Shown: positions 1 to 9,404, counted from the first letter of the stretch. The stretch is DNA of 64,000 nt from Vibrio penaeicida (GCF_019977755.1 NZ_AP025144.1:682001-746000); one strand, 5' to 3'. Notes: generated by a model from the sequence alone, not told the origin. Numbers and translations are program-made.

Positions 1-656
1 CAGCGAGAGTTTGCTGATACTTCCTATGCCTATATTGCCAACCTTGATCGCTATGCACTATGGGCTTAGCGTCTTTAGCTAAGGTCGCAACCGCCTCAGT
101 CAGCATGTCAGTAACCAGAGGTAAACACGCATTTTTAGCAACCCTGTAAGCGACAACTTCTTGAGTAAACAGATCAACAATTGGTGATAGATACACCTTT
201 TGTTGTTGAACTTTAAACTCAGTGACATCAGTTACCCATTTTTCATCAGGCTTCGTTGCATTGAAGTCCCGTTCAAGTACATTTGGAGCGGTTGTCCCAG
301 CATCTCCTTTGTAAGAGCTGTACCGCTTAGGTCTGACCGTTGATTTCAAGCCTAGTAACCCCATTAGACGTTGAACTGTCTTATGGTTAAGCATGACGCC
401 CTGTCTCCTTAACTCTAAATGAATACGACGATAGCCATATCTCCCTTTATGGTCATGATATATTTTCTCAATTAACCGTTTTTCATCTTGATAGCTTTCG
501 ATGGCGTTGTTCGACTGCGCATGATAATAGAAGCTACTTCTTGCTAACTTAAGAGCATGCAAGAGATGTTGCTGTAGATATCGATTTTTAAGAGCTAGAA
601 CTACTTTCGTTTTTTCTTTGTTCGACGATGTTTCTCCTGTTCCAGCTCCTCTAACT
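1..656 (-). CDS. IS3-family transposase OrfB (DDE integrase domain), partial
   Basis: The frame is open from the frameshift site at 656 down to the window edge, so the protein is incomplete at its C-terminus. Reading the minus strand gives an HTH_21-like segment (DHKGRYGYRRIHLELRRQG), then the integrase core. The first catalytic Asp lies in KWVTDVTEF and the second in VHSDQGWQY. The Glu should lie beyond position 1. There is no good independent start codon near the beginning, which fits production as an OrfAB fusion by -1 frameshifting. It would catalyse cut and strand transfer of the element. No stop codon interrupts the part that is visible. Confidence 0.85.
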
Positions 657-1110
657 TTTTTAGGACAGCATTCTCTGCTCGCAAGTACGCTAACTCCTCT
701 TTGAGCTCTTCCAGTGTTTTCTCGTCATCGCTCTTGTTTTGAATAAAAGGGTGCCTACTCATTACGGGTCGTCCTCTGCTACGTTCAAGCCCCTGAAAGC
801 CATCTCTTTCGTACTGTTTGAGCCAAACAGCGATTGTGCCAGGGGAAGAAAAGTTTAAAACCGCACTAGTGTGACTGATAGACCAACCATTCGTCCACAT
901 ATGAGTTAAAGCTTGCAGTTTAGTTTGCGCATTTTTTGCAAAACTATGAGGCATAAATGCCTGAGAGCCATGAATATCGAATACTTGTGCCCAGTAACGT
1001 ATTTGACGCGATGGTATGGAATGAAGGCGAGAAAGCTCCTGAGATGAGCTTTCGCCTTGTAGGTATTGTTTCGCTATTGAGCATTTCAATGCTCGGTTGT
1101 ATTTGGACAT
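601..1110 (-). CDS. IS3-family transposase OrfA (helix-turn-helix protein)
   Basis: A 169-residue basic protein with two helix-turn-helix-like segments in the first 100 residues (for example SSQELSRLHSIPSRQIRYW and ISHTSAVLNFSSPGTIAVWL) and a C-terminal Leu/Glu/Lys-rich coiled coil ending KRRTKKKRK-like. This is the standard layout of an IS3/IS150 OrfA, which binds the terminal repeats. The ATG at 1108-1110 follows a GGGGG ribosome-binding site that lies inside a perfect hairpin (1116-1150). OrfA overlaps OrfB in the -1 frame. Confidence 0.85.
   Translation of the reverse strand: MSKYNRALKCSIAKQYLQGESSSQELSRLHSIPSRQIRYWAQVFDIHGSQAFMPHSFAKNAQTKLQALTHMWTNGWSISHTSAVLNFSSPGTIAVWLKQYERDGFQGLERSRGRPVMSRHPFIQNKSDDEKTLEELKEELAYLRAENAVLKKLEELEQEKHRRTKKKRK
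656..662 (-). promoter_or_regulatory. Programmed -1 frameshift site A-AAA-AAG
   Basis: On the minus strand the OrfA codons CTA AAA AAG contain the heptamer A AAA AAG in the zero frame, a classic slippery site of IS3-family elements. After slipping back one base the frame continues GTT AGA GGA and runs open into OrfB. That is what a fused OrfAB transposase requires. Confidence 0.75.
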
Positions 1111-1115
1111 AAAAA

Positions 1116-1150
1116 GACCCCCAATAATTGGTGTCCAACTATTGGGGGTC
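1116..1150 (-). promoter_or_regulatory. Hairpin and U-tract hiding the OrfA ribosome-binding site
   Basis: GACCCCCAATA at 1116-1126 pairs perfectly with TATTGGGGGTC at 1140-1150 (11 bp, 13-nt loop). On the minus strand the 3' arm contains GGGGG, the only ribosome-binding sequence for the ATG at 1110, and is followed by five U residues. A transcript entering from outside would fold this arm away and could also terminate. A transcript starting inside the element would lack the 5' arm. Confidence 0.6.
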
Positions 1151-1156
1151 AGTTCA

Positions 1157-1535
1157 GTTTTGCAGGCTTTTTTGATGCCATAAAGTTTGTATCTCAGAGC
1201 TGAGAAACACGATTTGTTACAAGTGTAAAAAATTTTCGATTTAAATTTTTATTATTTAAGGCTTTATATTTTTCAATATGACCATTTTTTAACTTAATGG
1301 ACTGACATTGGGTTGTTGTACGACATATTGACAAAAAAGCGCTAAATACACGATTAGACAGCCAGATTCATTTGGATGTAAAGTTCAAATGTGATCTTTT
1401 TATTGGTTATGACTGATAAAGAGTACATAGATGAAAAATTGGAAGTATTTCGAATAGGCTACGAATAAGCCCTAGACTATGTGACATCAAACTCAGCAGT
1501 TGACCTTACTGCAAGGTGTTTGATAAGGAGAAAAT
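1157..1535. other. Intergenic region between IS end and ilvI
   Basis: 379 bp of AT-rich DNA without a convincing ORF. It should hold the ilvIH promoter. A TTGACA hexamer lies at 1328-1333, but no strong -10 box follows at ideal spacing. A strong AAGGAG ribosome-binding site sits at 1525-1530. The ilvIH promoter of E. coli is activated by Lrp; the AT-rich tracts would permit that here, but no specific site can be assigned by eye. Confidence 0.5.
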
Positions 1536-3257
1536 ATGGCGATGTTGTCCGGCGCAGAGATGATTGTGCAATCTCTAATTGAAGAGCAAGTTGAACAAAT
1601 CTTCGGTTACCCAGGTGGTTCCGTACTCGATATTTACGATGCTCTGCATGCAAAAACTGAACAAATCAAACACGTATTAGTACGACATGAGCAAGCCGCC
1701 ACGCATATGGCTGATGGTTATACTCGGTCTACCGGTAAACCCGGTGTGGTACTGGTATGTTCTGGTCCTGGTGCTACCAATACCGTGACAGGTATTGCGA
1801 CAGCATACATGGACTCTATCCCAATGATCGTTATCTCAGGTAATGTACCAAACAACCTGATAGGAAATGATGCCTTTCAGGAGTGCGACATTGTTGGTGT
1901 TTCTCGTCCCATCGTAAAACACAGCTTTCTAGTGAAGAAAGCAGAAGATATCCCAGAAACCATCAAGAAAGCATTTTACATTGCAACAACTGGGCGACCT
2001 GGTCCAGTGGTTATTGACCTGCCGAAAGATGTTCTGAATCCTCAAATCAAGCTTCCGTATAGCTACCCAAAAACAATAGGAATGCGTTCCTACAAGCCAA
2101 CGACTTCTGGTCATAAAGGGCAAATCAAGAAGGCTCTTAAAGCACTATTAGAGGCTAAGAAACCAGTCCTTTACATTGGCGGTGGTGCGGTTATTTCTGA
2201 AGCGCATGAGCATATATTTAAGCTGACTGAGGCATTGAATTTACCTGTCGTTAGTACGCTAATGGGGCTGGGCGCGTTTCCGGGTACACACAAGAATGCA
2301 CTCGGTATGCTAGGAATGCATGGGCATTATGAAGCCAATATGGCGATGCACAATGCTGATTTAATTTTTGGTGTAGGGGTACGCTTTGATGATCGTACGA
2401 CCAACAACCTTGAGAAATATTGTCCCAACGCCAAAATAATGCACATTGATATCGACCCGTCGTCTATCTCTAAAAATGTGAAAGTAGATTTACCCATTGT
2501 AGGTTCAGCAGAGAAAGTGCTGGAAACCATGGTTAAATTACTTGTTGAACAAGATAAATTCAATGATGAAGCTGCGTTAGAGCAATGGTGGAGCGAGATT
2601 AAAGTATGGCAAGACAAAAACTGTCTTGCCTATGAAAAGTCACCAGAATGCATCAAGCCACAAGAGGTAATTGAAACTCTGCATAAGCTTACAAATGGGG
2701 ATGCCTTTGTAGCGTCGGATGTTGGTCAGCATCAAATGTTTGCAGCGCTTTACTATCCGTTTAATAAGCCACGTCGCTGGATCAATTCCGGTGGTTTGGG
2801 AACCATGGGCTTTGGTCTGCCTGCTGGAATGGGAGTGAAATTTGCCAATCCGGATGAAGAAGTCGTCGTGGTAACGGGTGATGGTAGTATTCAGATGAAT
2901 ATCCAAGAGCTTTCTACAGCGCTTCAATACGGCATTCCAGTCAAAATTATTAACCTAAATAACCGATTCCTTGGCATGGTTAAGCAGTGGCAAGACATCA
3001 TTTATCAAGGTCGTCATTCTAACTCCTATATGAGTTCTGTTCCCGATTTTGCAGCAATCGCAGAGGCTTATGGTCACGTTGGTATTCGTATCTCTTCTCC
3101 AGGCGAACTGGAGTCAGGCTTGCAAAAAGCACTGGATATGAAAGACCGATTGGTATTTGTCGACATCAGTGTCGATGAGACTGAGCATGTATACCCAATG
3201 CAAATTAAAGGCGAGGGTATGGATAAGATGTGGCTAAGCAAGACGGAGAGAACTTAA
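1536..3257 (+). CDS. ilvI: Acetolactate synthase III large (catalytic) subunit
   Basis: 573 residues, the usual length. The ThDP-dependent enzyme joins two pyruvates, or pyruvate and 2-oxobutyrate, in the first shared step of valine, leucine and isoleucine synthesis. Domains in order are PYR (about 1-170, with the catalytic Glu in [13 protein letters not shown] near residue 52), the central FAD-binding domain (about 190-340) and the C-terminal ThDP domain. That last domain has the GDGSIQMN...NN magnesium/diphosphate motif near residue 448. The ATG at 1536 follows AAGGAG by five bases and matches the E. coli IlvI N-terminus. The regulatory subunit ilvH begins one base after the stop codon, so the two are translated together. 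Confidence 0.96.
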   Translation: MAMLSGAEMIVQSLIEEQVEQIFGYPGGSVLDIYDALHAKTEQIKHVLVRHEQAATHMADGYTRSTGKPGVVLVCSGPGATNTVTGIATAYMDSIPMIVISGNVPNNLIGNDAFQECDIVGVSRPIVKHSFLVKKAEDIPETIKKAFYIATTGRPGPVVIDLPKDVLNPQIKLPYSYPKTIGMRSYKPTTSGHKGQIKKALKALLEAKKPVLYIGGGAVISEAHEHIFKLTEALNLPVVSTLMGLGAFPGTHKNALGMLGMHGHYEANMAMHNADLIFGVGVRFDDRTTNNLEKYCPNAKIMHIDIDPSSISKNVKVDLPIVGSAEKVLETMVKLLVEQDKFNDEAALEQWWSEIKVWQDKNCLAYEKSPECIKPQEVIETLHKLTNGDAFVASDVGQHQMFAALYYPFNKPRRWINSGGLGTMGFGLPAGMGVKFANPDEEVVVVTGDGSIQMNIQELSTALQYGIPVKIINLNNRFLGMVKQWQDIIYQGRHSNSYMSSVPDFAAIAEAYGHVGIRISSPGELESGLQKALDMKDRLVFVDISVDETEHVYPMQIKGEGMDKMWLSKTERT

Positions 3258-3258
3258 T

Positions 3259-3753
3259 ATGAGACATATACTTTCACTACTACTGGAAAACCAGCCGGGT
3301 GCTTTGTCTCGAGTTGTGGGATTGTTTTCTCAGCGCGGGTACAACATTGAATCGCTAACGGTTTCGCCTACAGATGATGAGACGTTATCTCGTTTGAACA
3401 TCACGACCACTTCAAGTGAAATGCAATTGGAACAAATTCAAAAGCAATTGCACAAATTAATCGATGTTCTTAAGGTGCAAGAGGTTACTGACCTTGAACA
3501 CGTAGAAAGAGAGCTCATGCTAATTAAGGTGAAAGCCGACGGTTTTGCACGTGCAGAAGTTAAACGAACTGCGGATATCTTTCGGGGGCAAATCGTCGAT
3601 GTCACTGCCTCTCAGTACACGGTTCAGATGGCAGGAACAAGTGAGAAATTAGATGCATTTATCAACGCGTTGACGGAAGTAACGGAAGTTATTGAAGTCG
3701 CTCGAAGCGGTGTTGTCGGAATTGCGCGAGGCAAGCATTCGCTGAAAGCGTAA
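3259..3753 (+). CDS. ilvH: Acetolactate synthase III small (regulatory) subunit
   Basis: 164 residues, the family length. The N-terminal ACT domain (about 4-80, opening MRHILSLLLENQPGALSRVV) binds valine for feedback inhibition. The C-terminal domain (about 85-160) activates the catalytic subunit. The glycine-rich ACT loop ENQPGALSRV is intact, so valine sensitivity is expected. The start lies one base after the ilvI stop codon. A strong terminator follows at 3773, making ilvIH a two-gene operon. Confidence 0.96.
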   Translation: MRHILSLLLENQPGALSRVVGLFSQRGYNIESLTVSPTDDETLSRLNITTTSSEMQLEQIQKQLHKLIDVLKVQEVTDLEHVERELMLIKVKADGFARAEVKRTADIFRGQIVDVTASQYTVQMAGTSEKLDAFINALTEVTEVIEVARSGVVGIARGKHSLKA

Positions 3754-3772
3754 CCAATTGTATCTTTGAGGC

Positions 3773-3802
3773 AAGCCACTTCTTTAGAGAAGTGGCTTTT
3801 TT
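3773..3802 (+). terminator. Rho-independent terminator of ilvIH
   Basis: AAGCCACTTCT (3773-3783) pairs with AGAAGTGGCTT (3788-3798) around a TTAG loop: an 11-bp stem followed by a T-run to 3802. Confidence 0.9.
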
Positions 3803-3965
3803 GTTATATTGCACCTTCTAAAGGTGGTCTGATCTCATAACTTTTTATTGTTTGTATAAAAATCAAGCGGATCTAACCTGTTTATAGAGTTTGGTTATAT
3901 ACTTGCAGACAGCGTATTTTCGTTTCGTCGTGTAATGATTCGGTTATTGGTTTTTGAGGTCATCT

Positions 3966-5840
3966 GTGAAAGTAAAAAATCTTGTTATTTACATTGCTCT
4001 CACATGCCTCATTCTGTCTTCTGGCGCCGCGCTTATGTACCACAAGCGATACAATCAATTAGTGGATCAACATATCGATCAGTTGATTAGCCAATCCCAG
4101 CACCAGATGGCTTTTTCTGAGCGAGAACTCAATGAGATAGAGGTTCAGCTGCGTGCGACTATGGAACTTCTACGGGGTAATCGTTTTTTATACGACTATG
4201 TCGAATATCCTATTCAAAGTCGACGAGTGTTGGTTGAAGAGCTATGGATGTCGATAGCATCAAGCCAGCAATGGTTTAAAAGCATCTATTACATGGATAA
4301 CAAAGGAAAGGAATCTATCGCCGTTGATTTTTCTTTCCAAACAAGTAGTGCTCAGGCTAGACATCATTTAGCAGATCATCAAAACACTCCGCTCTTTCAA
4401 TTCTCAGAGTCCTTAAACGCCAACGATATTGCCAGTTATGGATTAACGATCCGAGCTATGGAGCATGTCGAAGAATCCAGTTTCAGCCCAGTTCTTGAAA
4501 TTGTCACCCCTATTTACTCTTTAGGGGAACGTACTGGCTATCTAGTTTTCGTATTGGATGTTTGGTTTTTGATGTCAGTGATCGAATATTCACCCAGTTC
4601 GCAACTAATGCCAGAAGTCGTCACCAAAGATGGGGACTATTTAGTGAGTAAAGATCGTCAGAAACTTTTTGGCTTTCTAATACCTGAAAGACAGAAATAC
4701 AATCTTGCGGTGACTCATCCAGAAGCTTGGCAGAAAATAAAGAACAGTAGACGTGGCCACGCCATTGAGGATGGCAACCTATTGGTTTTCTACCAAGTCG
4801 AATTCTTTAAAGAAGGTGAAGTTAAGCTGCTTATAGAAGTGAAACAAGAGCAACTTGAAGCAGGCATTAAGCTGCAAACGTCCAATTTAATGAAGCAGTT
4901 TACTTATGTATTGGTATGGATTTTCTTATTTGCCATTCCGACTGCGTATTTTATTTACCTGTATAAGAAGCGTAACTTAGAAAGTAAGTTAGCCATTGCA
5001 GCTTTGCATGGCATGTCGGCGGTAATCATTGCGGATAAACGTCATCGCATTATTCAAGTGAATACAGAGTTTGAGAATTTGTCGGGCTTTACAAATAATG
5101 AGCTGGTTGGGCGAAACGCCCTCAAATTGTTATGTGGCAAACACAGTAATGATCAGATCATTGAAATAGCGGAAGGGCTGAAAGACTTTGGGTTTTGGGA
5201 AGGAGAATTAGAGAATAACAAATCCTGCGGTGATATTTTTATTAGCCTAACTCGAATTCAATCGATTGATTCTGAAAACGCTCGTTCGAAATATTACATT
5301 CTTTCGCTGTTTGATATTACTGAACGCAAACACCTTGAAGAGCAGTTACGTCAGCTGAGTGAGAAAGATGCGCTCACTGGGTGTTGGAATCGAAGGAAGT
5401 TTGATCAAGAGTTGTTTAAACAAACTCGGTTGGTCGAGCGCTACTCTTCCCCATCTTGTTTGGTATTAGTGGATATCGATCATTTCAAACGCGTAAACGA
5501 TCAGTTTGGTCATGATGAGGGTGATAGGGTTATCCAAAGTGTTGCTAATTCTATGGAAGGGCAATTAAGAGAAACAGACTTTTTAGCTCGAATTGGTGGT
5601 GAAGAATTTGCCATTATTTTACCGAATACACAGGTTGAACAAGCAGAAGTACTGATGAACCGACTCAGAGTCTCTATAGAGCTGGAACCGTCTAACCGAG
5701 TAACCGTGAGTGCAGGCGTAACAGATGTGTGCAGCGATACAAAACGTTCTTATAAATGTGCGGATATCGCACTGTACGAATCAAAAACTCAGGGGCGGAA
5801 TAAGGTATCAGTGTGTTTGAGTAACGATGAAATTGCTTAA
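3966..5840 (+). CDS. Membrane-bound PAS-GGDEF diguanylate cyclase
   Basis: 624 residues from the chosen GTG start. The layout is a transmembrane helix (about 5-24), a large periplasmic Cache-like sensor region (about 30-310), a second membrane helix near 315-335, a cytoplasmic PAS domain (about 345-460) and a GGDEF domain. The GGDEF domain opens DALTGCWNRRKF and has the active-site sequence GGEEF near 544. An RETD inhibitory site lies five residues before GGEEF, so the enzyme should make cyclic di-GMP and be inhibited by it. There is no EAL domain. A TTG lies upstream at 3954, but GTG 3966 has the better-placed TTGAGGT ribosome-binding site at 3954-3960. The periplasmic ligand is unknown. Confidence 0.85.
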   Translation: MKVKNLVIYIALTCLILSSGAALMYHKRYNQLVDQHIDQLISQSQHQMAFSERELNEIEVQLRATMELLRGNRFLYDYVEYPIQSRRVLVEELWMSIASSQQWFKSIYYMDNKGKESIAVDFSFQTSSAQARHHLADHQNTPLFQFSESLNANDIASYGLTIRAMEHVEESSFSPVLEIVTPIYSLGERTGYLVFVLDVWFLMSVIEYSPSSQLMPEVVTKDGDYLVSKDRQKLFGFLIPERQKYNLAVTHPEAWQKIKNSRRGHAIEDGNLLVFYQVEFFKEGEVKLLIEVKQEQLEAGIKLQTSNLMKQFTYVLVWIFLFAIPTAYFIYLYKKRNLESKLAIAALHGMSAVIIADKRHRIIQVNTEFENLSGFTNNELVGRNALKLLCGKHSNDQIIEIAEGLKDFGFWEGELENNKSCGDIFISLTRIQSIDSENARSKYYILSLFDITERKHLEEQLRQLSEKDALTGCWNRRKFDQELFKQTRLVERYSSPSCLVLVDIDHFKRVNDQFGHDEGDRVIQSVANSMEGQLRETDFLARIGGEEFAIILPNTQVEQAEVLMNRLRVSIELEPSNRVTVSAGVTDVCSDTKRSYKCADIALYESKTQGRNKVSVCLSNDEIA

Positions 5841-5883
5841 CAAAGCGAAATCGAAACATAAGAAATTTGAGTGAAAAACAAAT

Positions 5884-5916
5884 AAAAACGCTGAGCCATG
5901 GCTCAGCGTTTTTTTT
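5884..5916. terminator. Bidirectional terminator between diguanylate cyclase and GntR gene
   Basis: Palindrome AAAACGCTGAGCC / GGCTCAGCGTTTT with A- and T-runs on both sides. It serves the two convergent genes. Confidence 0.9.
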
Positions 5917-5926
5917 AAAAGAGGGG

Positions 5927-6592
5927 TTATTCTTCTTTAGGCAAAACGGATTCAATTTTGCGTTGGGTATTGTCCAAGTGCTTGTCCATAACTTGAAGCG
6001 CTTGTGCTTCATTTTTGGCTAGAACCAGTTTCATCAAGCTTTCATGCTCGTCAATGTTAATGAAGGTATTTGACTCAAATTTATCTGAGTTTAATGCAAC
6101 ATAACGGTAACGCTTTAATTGATTATCGAGCTCAAGGAAAAAACCATACATGGTATGGGCGTCAGAGCCTTCTAATAATGCAGTATGGAAGCGTTGGTGG
6201 CGCTCTTCCCATTCTGAATTGTCGAATGCATTTTCCGTGTGTTGAATACGGGAAAGTTTATGGAATGCAGAGAGTACTTCCAATTCCCAATTTTCGTCAC
6301 CTTGTTGGATTGCCTTTTTAAGCAAATGAGCCGACGCAATTTTCATACTTTCAAATAAATCAGACAGTTCACTTTTAGTTACTGAAGAAACCCAGCAACC
6401 TTTTTGTGGTTCAAGTCGGACATATTTCTTCCAAGAAAGCTGAACTAATGCTTCACGAATAGGTGAAGCTCCTACTGCATATTTGTCCTTGAGTTCTGCT
6501 ACAACTAGTTTTTGACCAGGGATTAGAACGCCATTTAAGATATCTTGGCGAATCATTTTTGACACTTTGTCAGTCAGAGTGGGGCTAGACAC
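5927..6592 (-). CDS. GntR-family transcriptional regulator, FCD (FadR C-terminal) subfamily
   Basis: 221 residues. A winged helix-turn-helix occupies about 5-70 (the segment VGASPIREALVQLS is the GntR recognition helix). An all-helical FCD ligand domain (about 80-215) follows, with His-containing segments (HQRFHTALLEGSD) that usually help bind a metal and a carboxylate effector. The GTG start at 6592 has AGGAT at suitable spacing. The gene is monocistronic, between a bidirectional terminator and the pykF terminator. Its target and ligand cannot be read from the sequence; FCD regulators commonly control use of organic acids or amino acids. Confidence 0.85.
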   Translation of the reverse strand: MSSPTLTDKVSKMIRQDILNGVLIPGQKLVVAELKDKYAVGASPIREALVQLSWKKYVRLEPQKGCWVSSVTKSELSDLFESMKIASAHLLKKAIQQGDENWELEVLSAFHKLSRIQHTENAFDNSEWEERHQRFHTALLEGSDAHTMYGFFLELDNQLKRYRYVALNSDKFESNTFINIDEHESLMKLVLAKNEAQALQVMDKHLDNTQRKIESVLPKEE

Positions 6593-6739
6593 GATATCCT
6601 CATTAGTACTTCAATTGCATATTTATTGTAGTAGGCTTTCGCACTGAGCTCACATTAAAATGTGTCTCACTTTTAACCACATACAGTTCAGTATGTTGAA
6701 TAATACGCCATGCGGATTACTGGGGCAAGCTTGTTTCAT

Positions 6740-6768
6740 AAAAAAAGAGGGCTTAAGCCCTCTTTTTA
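6740..6768. terminator. Terminator downstream of pykF
   Basis: AGAGGGCTT / AAGCCCTCT palindrome flanked by A- and T-tracts at 6741-6767. It is oriented to end pykF on the minus strand and works in either direction. Confidence 0.9.
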
Positions 6769-6789
6769 TCAGATGTTAACTGTTTGATC

Positions 6790-8202
6790 TTACAGAACGT
6801 GTACCGATGCTGTGTTTGTTGTGCCAGATGCAACTAATGCACCTGATACCATAACAACGATGTCACCTTTTTTACCAAGACCGGATTCAAGCGCTAGCTC
6901 TTTACCGCGTACATAAAATGCATCTGTGTTGCTGATTTCTTCAACAACGACTGGTGTAACACCTTTAGTTAGAACAAGCTGAGCAGCAGTCTTTGTGTTT
7001 GTTGTTAGAGCAAGGATGTTCGCCGTAGGGAAGTACTTACGTACTGAACGAGCAGATTTACCGCCTTGCGTTGCAACAACAATAAGTGGCGCTGCTAGTT
7101 TTTCAGCTGTGTCTACTGCGCCTTTACATACTGCTTCAGTGATACGAAGACGAGGGCTGTCTAAGCGAGAACCTAGCTCAGCTTCTAGTGCTGAATCTGT
7201 ACGGTTCGCGATTTGAGCCATGATCGTTACTGCTTCTACAGGGTATTTACCTTTTGCAGTTTCGCCAGAAAGCATAACGGCATCAGTACCGTCCATTACT
7301 GCGTTGGCAACATCACCAGCTTCCGCACGTGTTGGACGTGGGTTGTTGATCATAGAATCAAGCATTTGAGTGGCAGTGATAACCATCTTACGAGCACGGT
7401 TACACTTTTCGATCATCATTTTCTGAGCGAAGATAACTTCTTCTGCAGGAATTTCTACACCTAGATCGCCACGAGCTACCATGATGCCATCAGAAAGCTC
7501 AAGGATTTCGTCGAAGTTATCAACACCTTCTTGGTTTTCGATCTTAGAGATGATGTGGATGTATTCGCCGCCGTTTGCGTTTAGAAGCTCACGGATTTCA
7601 CGAACGTCTTCTGCTTTACGAATAAAAGAAGCCGCAACGAAATCGACACCTTGCTCACAACCAAACTTAAGATCGGCTTTGTCTTTTTCAGATAGAGCAG
7701 GAAGTTTCACAGAAACGCCAGGAAGGTTAACACCTTTGTTTTCACCTAGTGCACCGTTGTTAAGCACTTTACACTTAACTTCAGTTTCAGTAGTTGCGAT
7801 AACTTCCATTTCGATTAGACCGTCGTCTACAAGAATAGTGTTACCAGCTGTCAGGTCATTAGCGAAACCTGCGTAAGTTACTGCAACTTTATCTTTGTTG
7901 CCAACAACTGTTGCGTCTGTAGTGAAAGTGAATTCTTGACCAGCTACTAGATCAACGTCGTCGCCGTTCTCTAGTTTGATAGTACGAATTTCTGGACCTT
8001 TAGTATCGAGAAGAATCGCTAGCTGGTTACCAGTGTCTTTCATTACTTGACGGAAGTTAGCAATGCGGTTGCCGTGTTCTTCGAAGTCACCGTGAGAGAA
8101 ATTCAGGCGCATTACATTCATGCCTGCATCAACGAGCTCGCGTAGCTTCTCTACTGGTTCAGTTTTAGGGCCAATCGTACAAACGATTTTGGTCTTTTTC
8201 AT
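6790..8202 (-). CDS. pykF: Pyruvate kinase I
   Basis: 470 residues, as in E. coli PykF. It converts phosphoenolpyruvate and ADP to pyruvate and ATP, the last step of glycolysis. Visible motifs are [15 protein letters not shown] at the N-terminus, the phosphate-binding MRLNFSHGD, the catalytic lysine in [15 protein letters not shown], the metal-binding Glu and Asp in [14 protein letters not shown], and the pyruvate kinase signature [17 protein letters not shown]. The C-terminal allosteric domain is complete. It is transcribed divergently from the DeoR gene across a 437-bp gap. Confidence 0.96.
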   Translation of the reverse strand: MKKTKIVCTIGPKTEPVEKLRELVDAGMNVMRLNFSHGDFEEHGNRIANFRQVMKDTGNQLAILLDTKGPEIRTIKLENGDDVDLVAGQEFTFTTDATVVGNKDKVAVTYAGFANDLTAGNTILVDDGLIEMEVIATTETEVKCKVLNNGALGENKGVNLPGVSVKLPALSEKDKADLKFGCEQGVDFVAASFIRKAEDVREIRELLNANGGEYIHIISKIENQEGVDNFDEILELSDGIMVARGDLGVEIPAEEVIFAQKMMIEKCNRARKMVITATQMLDSMINNPRPTRAEAGDVANAVMDGTDAVMLSGETAKGKYPVEAVTIMAQIANRTDSALEAELGSRLDSPRLRITEAVCKGAVDTAEKLAAPLIVVATQGGKSARSVRKYFPTANILALTTNTKTAAQLVLTKGVTPVVVEEISNTDAFYVRGKELALESGLGKKGDIVVMVSGALVASGTTNTASVHVL

Positions 8203-8639
8203 GGAAAATACTCTCCGGTACGTATAGTTGCAATTTTAATTTGGGTGAACCAAAGGAAACGCTCATAAGAAAGAAAATGACAACATTTTCGTAAGTCGTG
8301 ACTTTCTGTAACTTTAGACGTCAACGCCCTCTGGTATCGCAAAATCTTTCAACAAGTTTAGTGTGTATCAGCCTAAACGATATTGATGTAAGTAAATTTT
8401 TGCCTATTTAAATCAGCCTAACTGAAATTGATTGCAAAAAAATAACGTGAATTTCTGTAATTTTTTTTCTTTTAGGGTGCGGATTCTACCACCGAATTTC
8501 GTAATTATCACGGGTCTGGGTTGTCTTAGAACAAGGTTTTGACGCAAATTGATTTATTTTTTGCTGTAAAAAAAATAGACAACTATGTTTCAAATCGACT
8601 ATATTTCTTTCAAAGTGAAACTTTAACTATCGATTCGAA
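8203..8639. other. Divergent regulatory region, pykF / DeoR-glmS
   Basis: 437 bp without a credible ORF, holding the pykF promoter (minus) and the regulator promoter (plus). Near the plus-strand gene a TTTCA-aag-TGAAA dyad lies at 8608-8620, just downstream of a TATATTT stretch. A palindromic TTCGAA abuts the start codon. I see no clear Cra-type site for pykF. Confidence 0.5.
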
Positions 8640-9404
8640 ATGTCAAAGCGAAATACACAACTAAGAAGACACGCAATTTCCAAGCTTGTAGAAGAGTGTG
8701 GTGAGGTGAGTGTTGAAGAGCTATCTCATCAATTTGAAACCTCTGAAGTCACTATAAGAAAGGACTTGGCAACATTAGAGCAGAGCGGTCTATTACTTCG
8801 CCGATATGGTGGCGCGATCGCACTGCCAAAAGAAACGGTTCATGATGACTTTCAAAGTAAAGTTTCAGTTCGTAAGGTGAAATTGGCGCAAGCTGCCGCT
8901 AAGTTAATAAGAGATCACAATCGAATTGTTATCGATAGTGGGAGTACAACGGGGGCGTTAATTCAGCAATTAAATGAGAAAAAAGGGCTGGTTGTCATGA
9001 CCAATTCACTTAATGTTGCGAATTCTCTTAATGAGCTGGAAAGTGAACCTACTTTATTGATGACTGGAGGGACTTGGGATACGCATTCTGAATCGTTTCA
9101 GGGGCAGGTCGCTGAATCTGTTTTACGCGCATATGACTTCGATCAGCTATTTATCGGTGCTGACGGCATTGATTTAGATCGAGGGACGACCAGTTTTAAT
9201 GAATTACTGGGGCTGAGTAAAGTCATGGCTGATGTGTCTCGAGAAGTCATTGTGATGGTTGAATCTGAGAAGATTGGACGAAAAATACCGAATCTTGAGC
9301 TACCTTGGAAAGAGATAGATGTGCTTGTAACAGACGATCAGGTTAAGGCTGAGTCTGTTGCGATCATTGAATCTCATAACGTTAAAGTTATTCAAGTTAG
9401 CTAA
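8640..9404 (+). CDS. DeoR-family transcriptional regulator, likely regulator of glmS
   Basis: 254 residues. An N-terminal DeoR helix-turn-helix occupies about 5-60 (VSVEELSHQFETSEVTIRKDL with the wing LLRRYGGA). A DeoRC sugar-phosphate sensor domain follows, with the typical segments DSGSTTG, MTNSLNVAN and LFIGADGID. The family senses phosphorylated sugars. With glmS only 54 bp downstream on the same strand, control of amino-sugar supply is the natural inference. The N-terminus from ATG 8640 fits the family start, although no clear ribosome-binding site precedes it. Confidence 0.85.
   Translation: MSKRNTQLRRHAISKLVEECGEVSVEELSHQFETSEVTIRKDLATLEQSGLLLRRYGGAIALPKETVHDDFQSKVSVRKVKLAQAAAKLIRDHNRIVIDSGSTTGALIQQLNEKKGLVVMTNSLNVANSLNELESEPTLLMTGGTWDTHSESFQGQVAESVLRAYDFDQLFIGADGIDLDRGTTSFNELLGLSKVMADVSREVIVMVESEKIGRKIPNLELPWKEIDVLVTDDQVKAESVAIIESHNVKVIQVS

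Larger units (their letters stand above)
1..1156 (-). mobile_element. IS3-family (IS150-like) insertion sequence, one end, truncated by window edge
   Basis: The segment carries overlapping orfA and orfB reading frames typical of IS3-family elements, read on the minus strand. The likely terminal inverted repeat begins with TGAACTGACCCCCAATAG, reading inward from 1156. The other end, the third catalytic acidic residue and any target duplication lie outside the window. The element sits about 380 bp upstream of ilvI. IS150-group membership is inferred from the helix-turn-helix OrfA and the A6G frameshift site. The exact outer boundary is uncertain by a few bases. Confidence 0.85.

Noticed and set aside
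1328..1333. TTGACA as the -35 of ilvIH
   Set aside because: No adequate -10 box at 16-18 bp, so no promoter was called.
8411..8436. Possible Cra (FruR) operator near pykF (CTGAAATTGATTGCA)
   Set aside because: Symmetry is poor and several consensus positions are missed.
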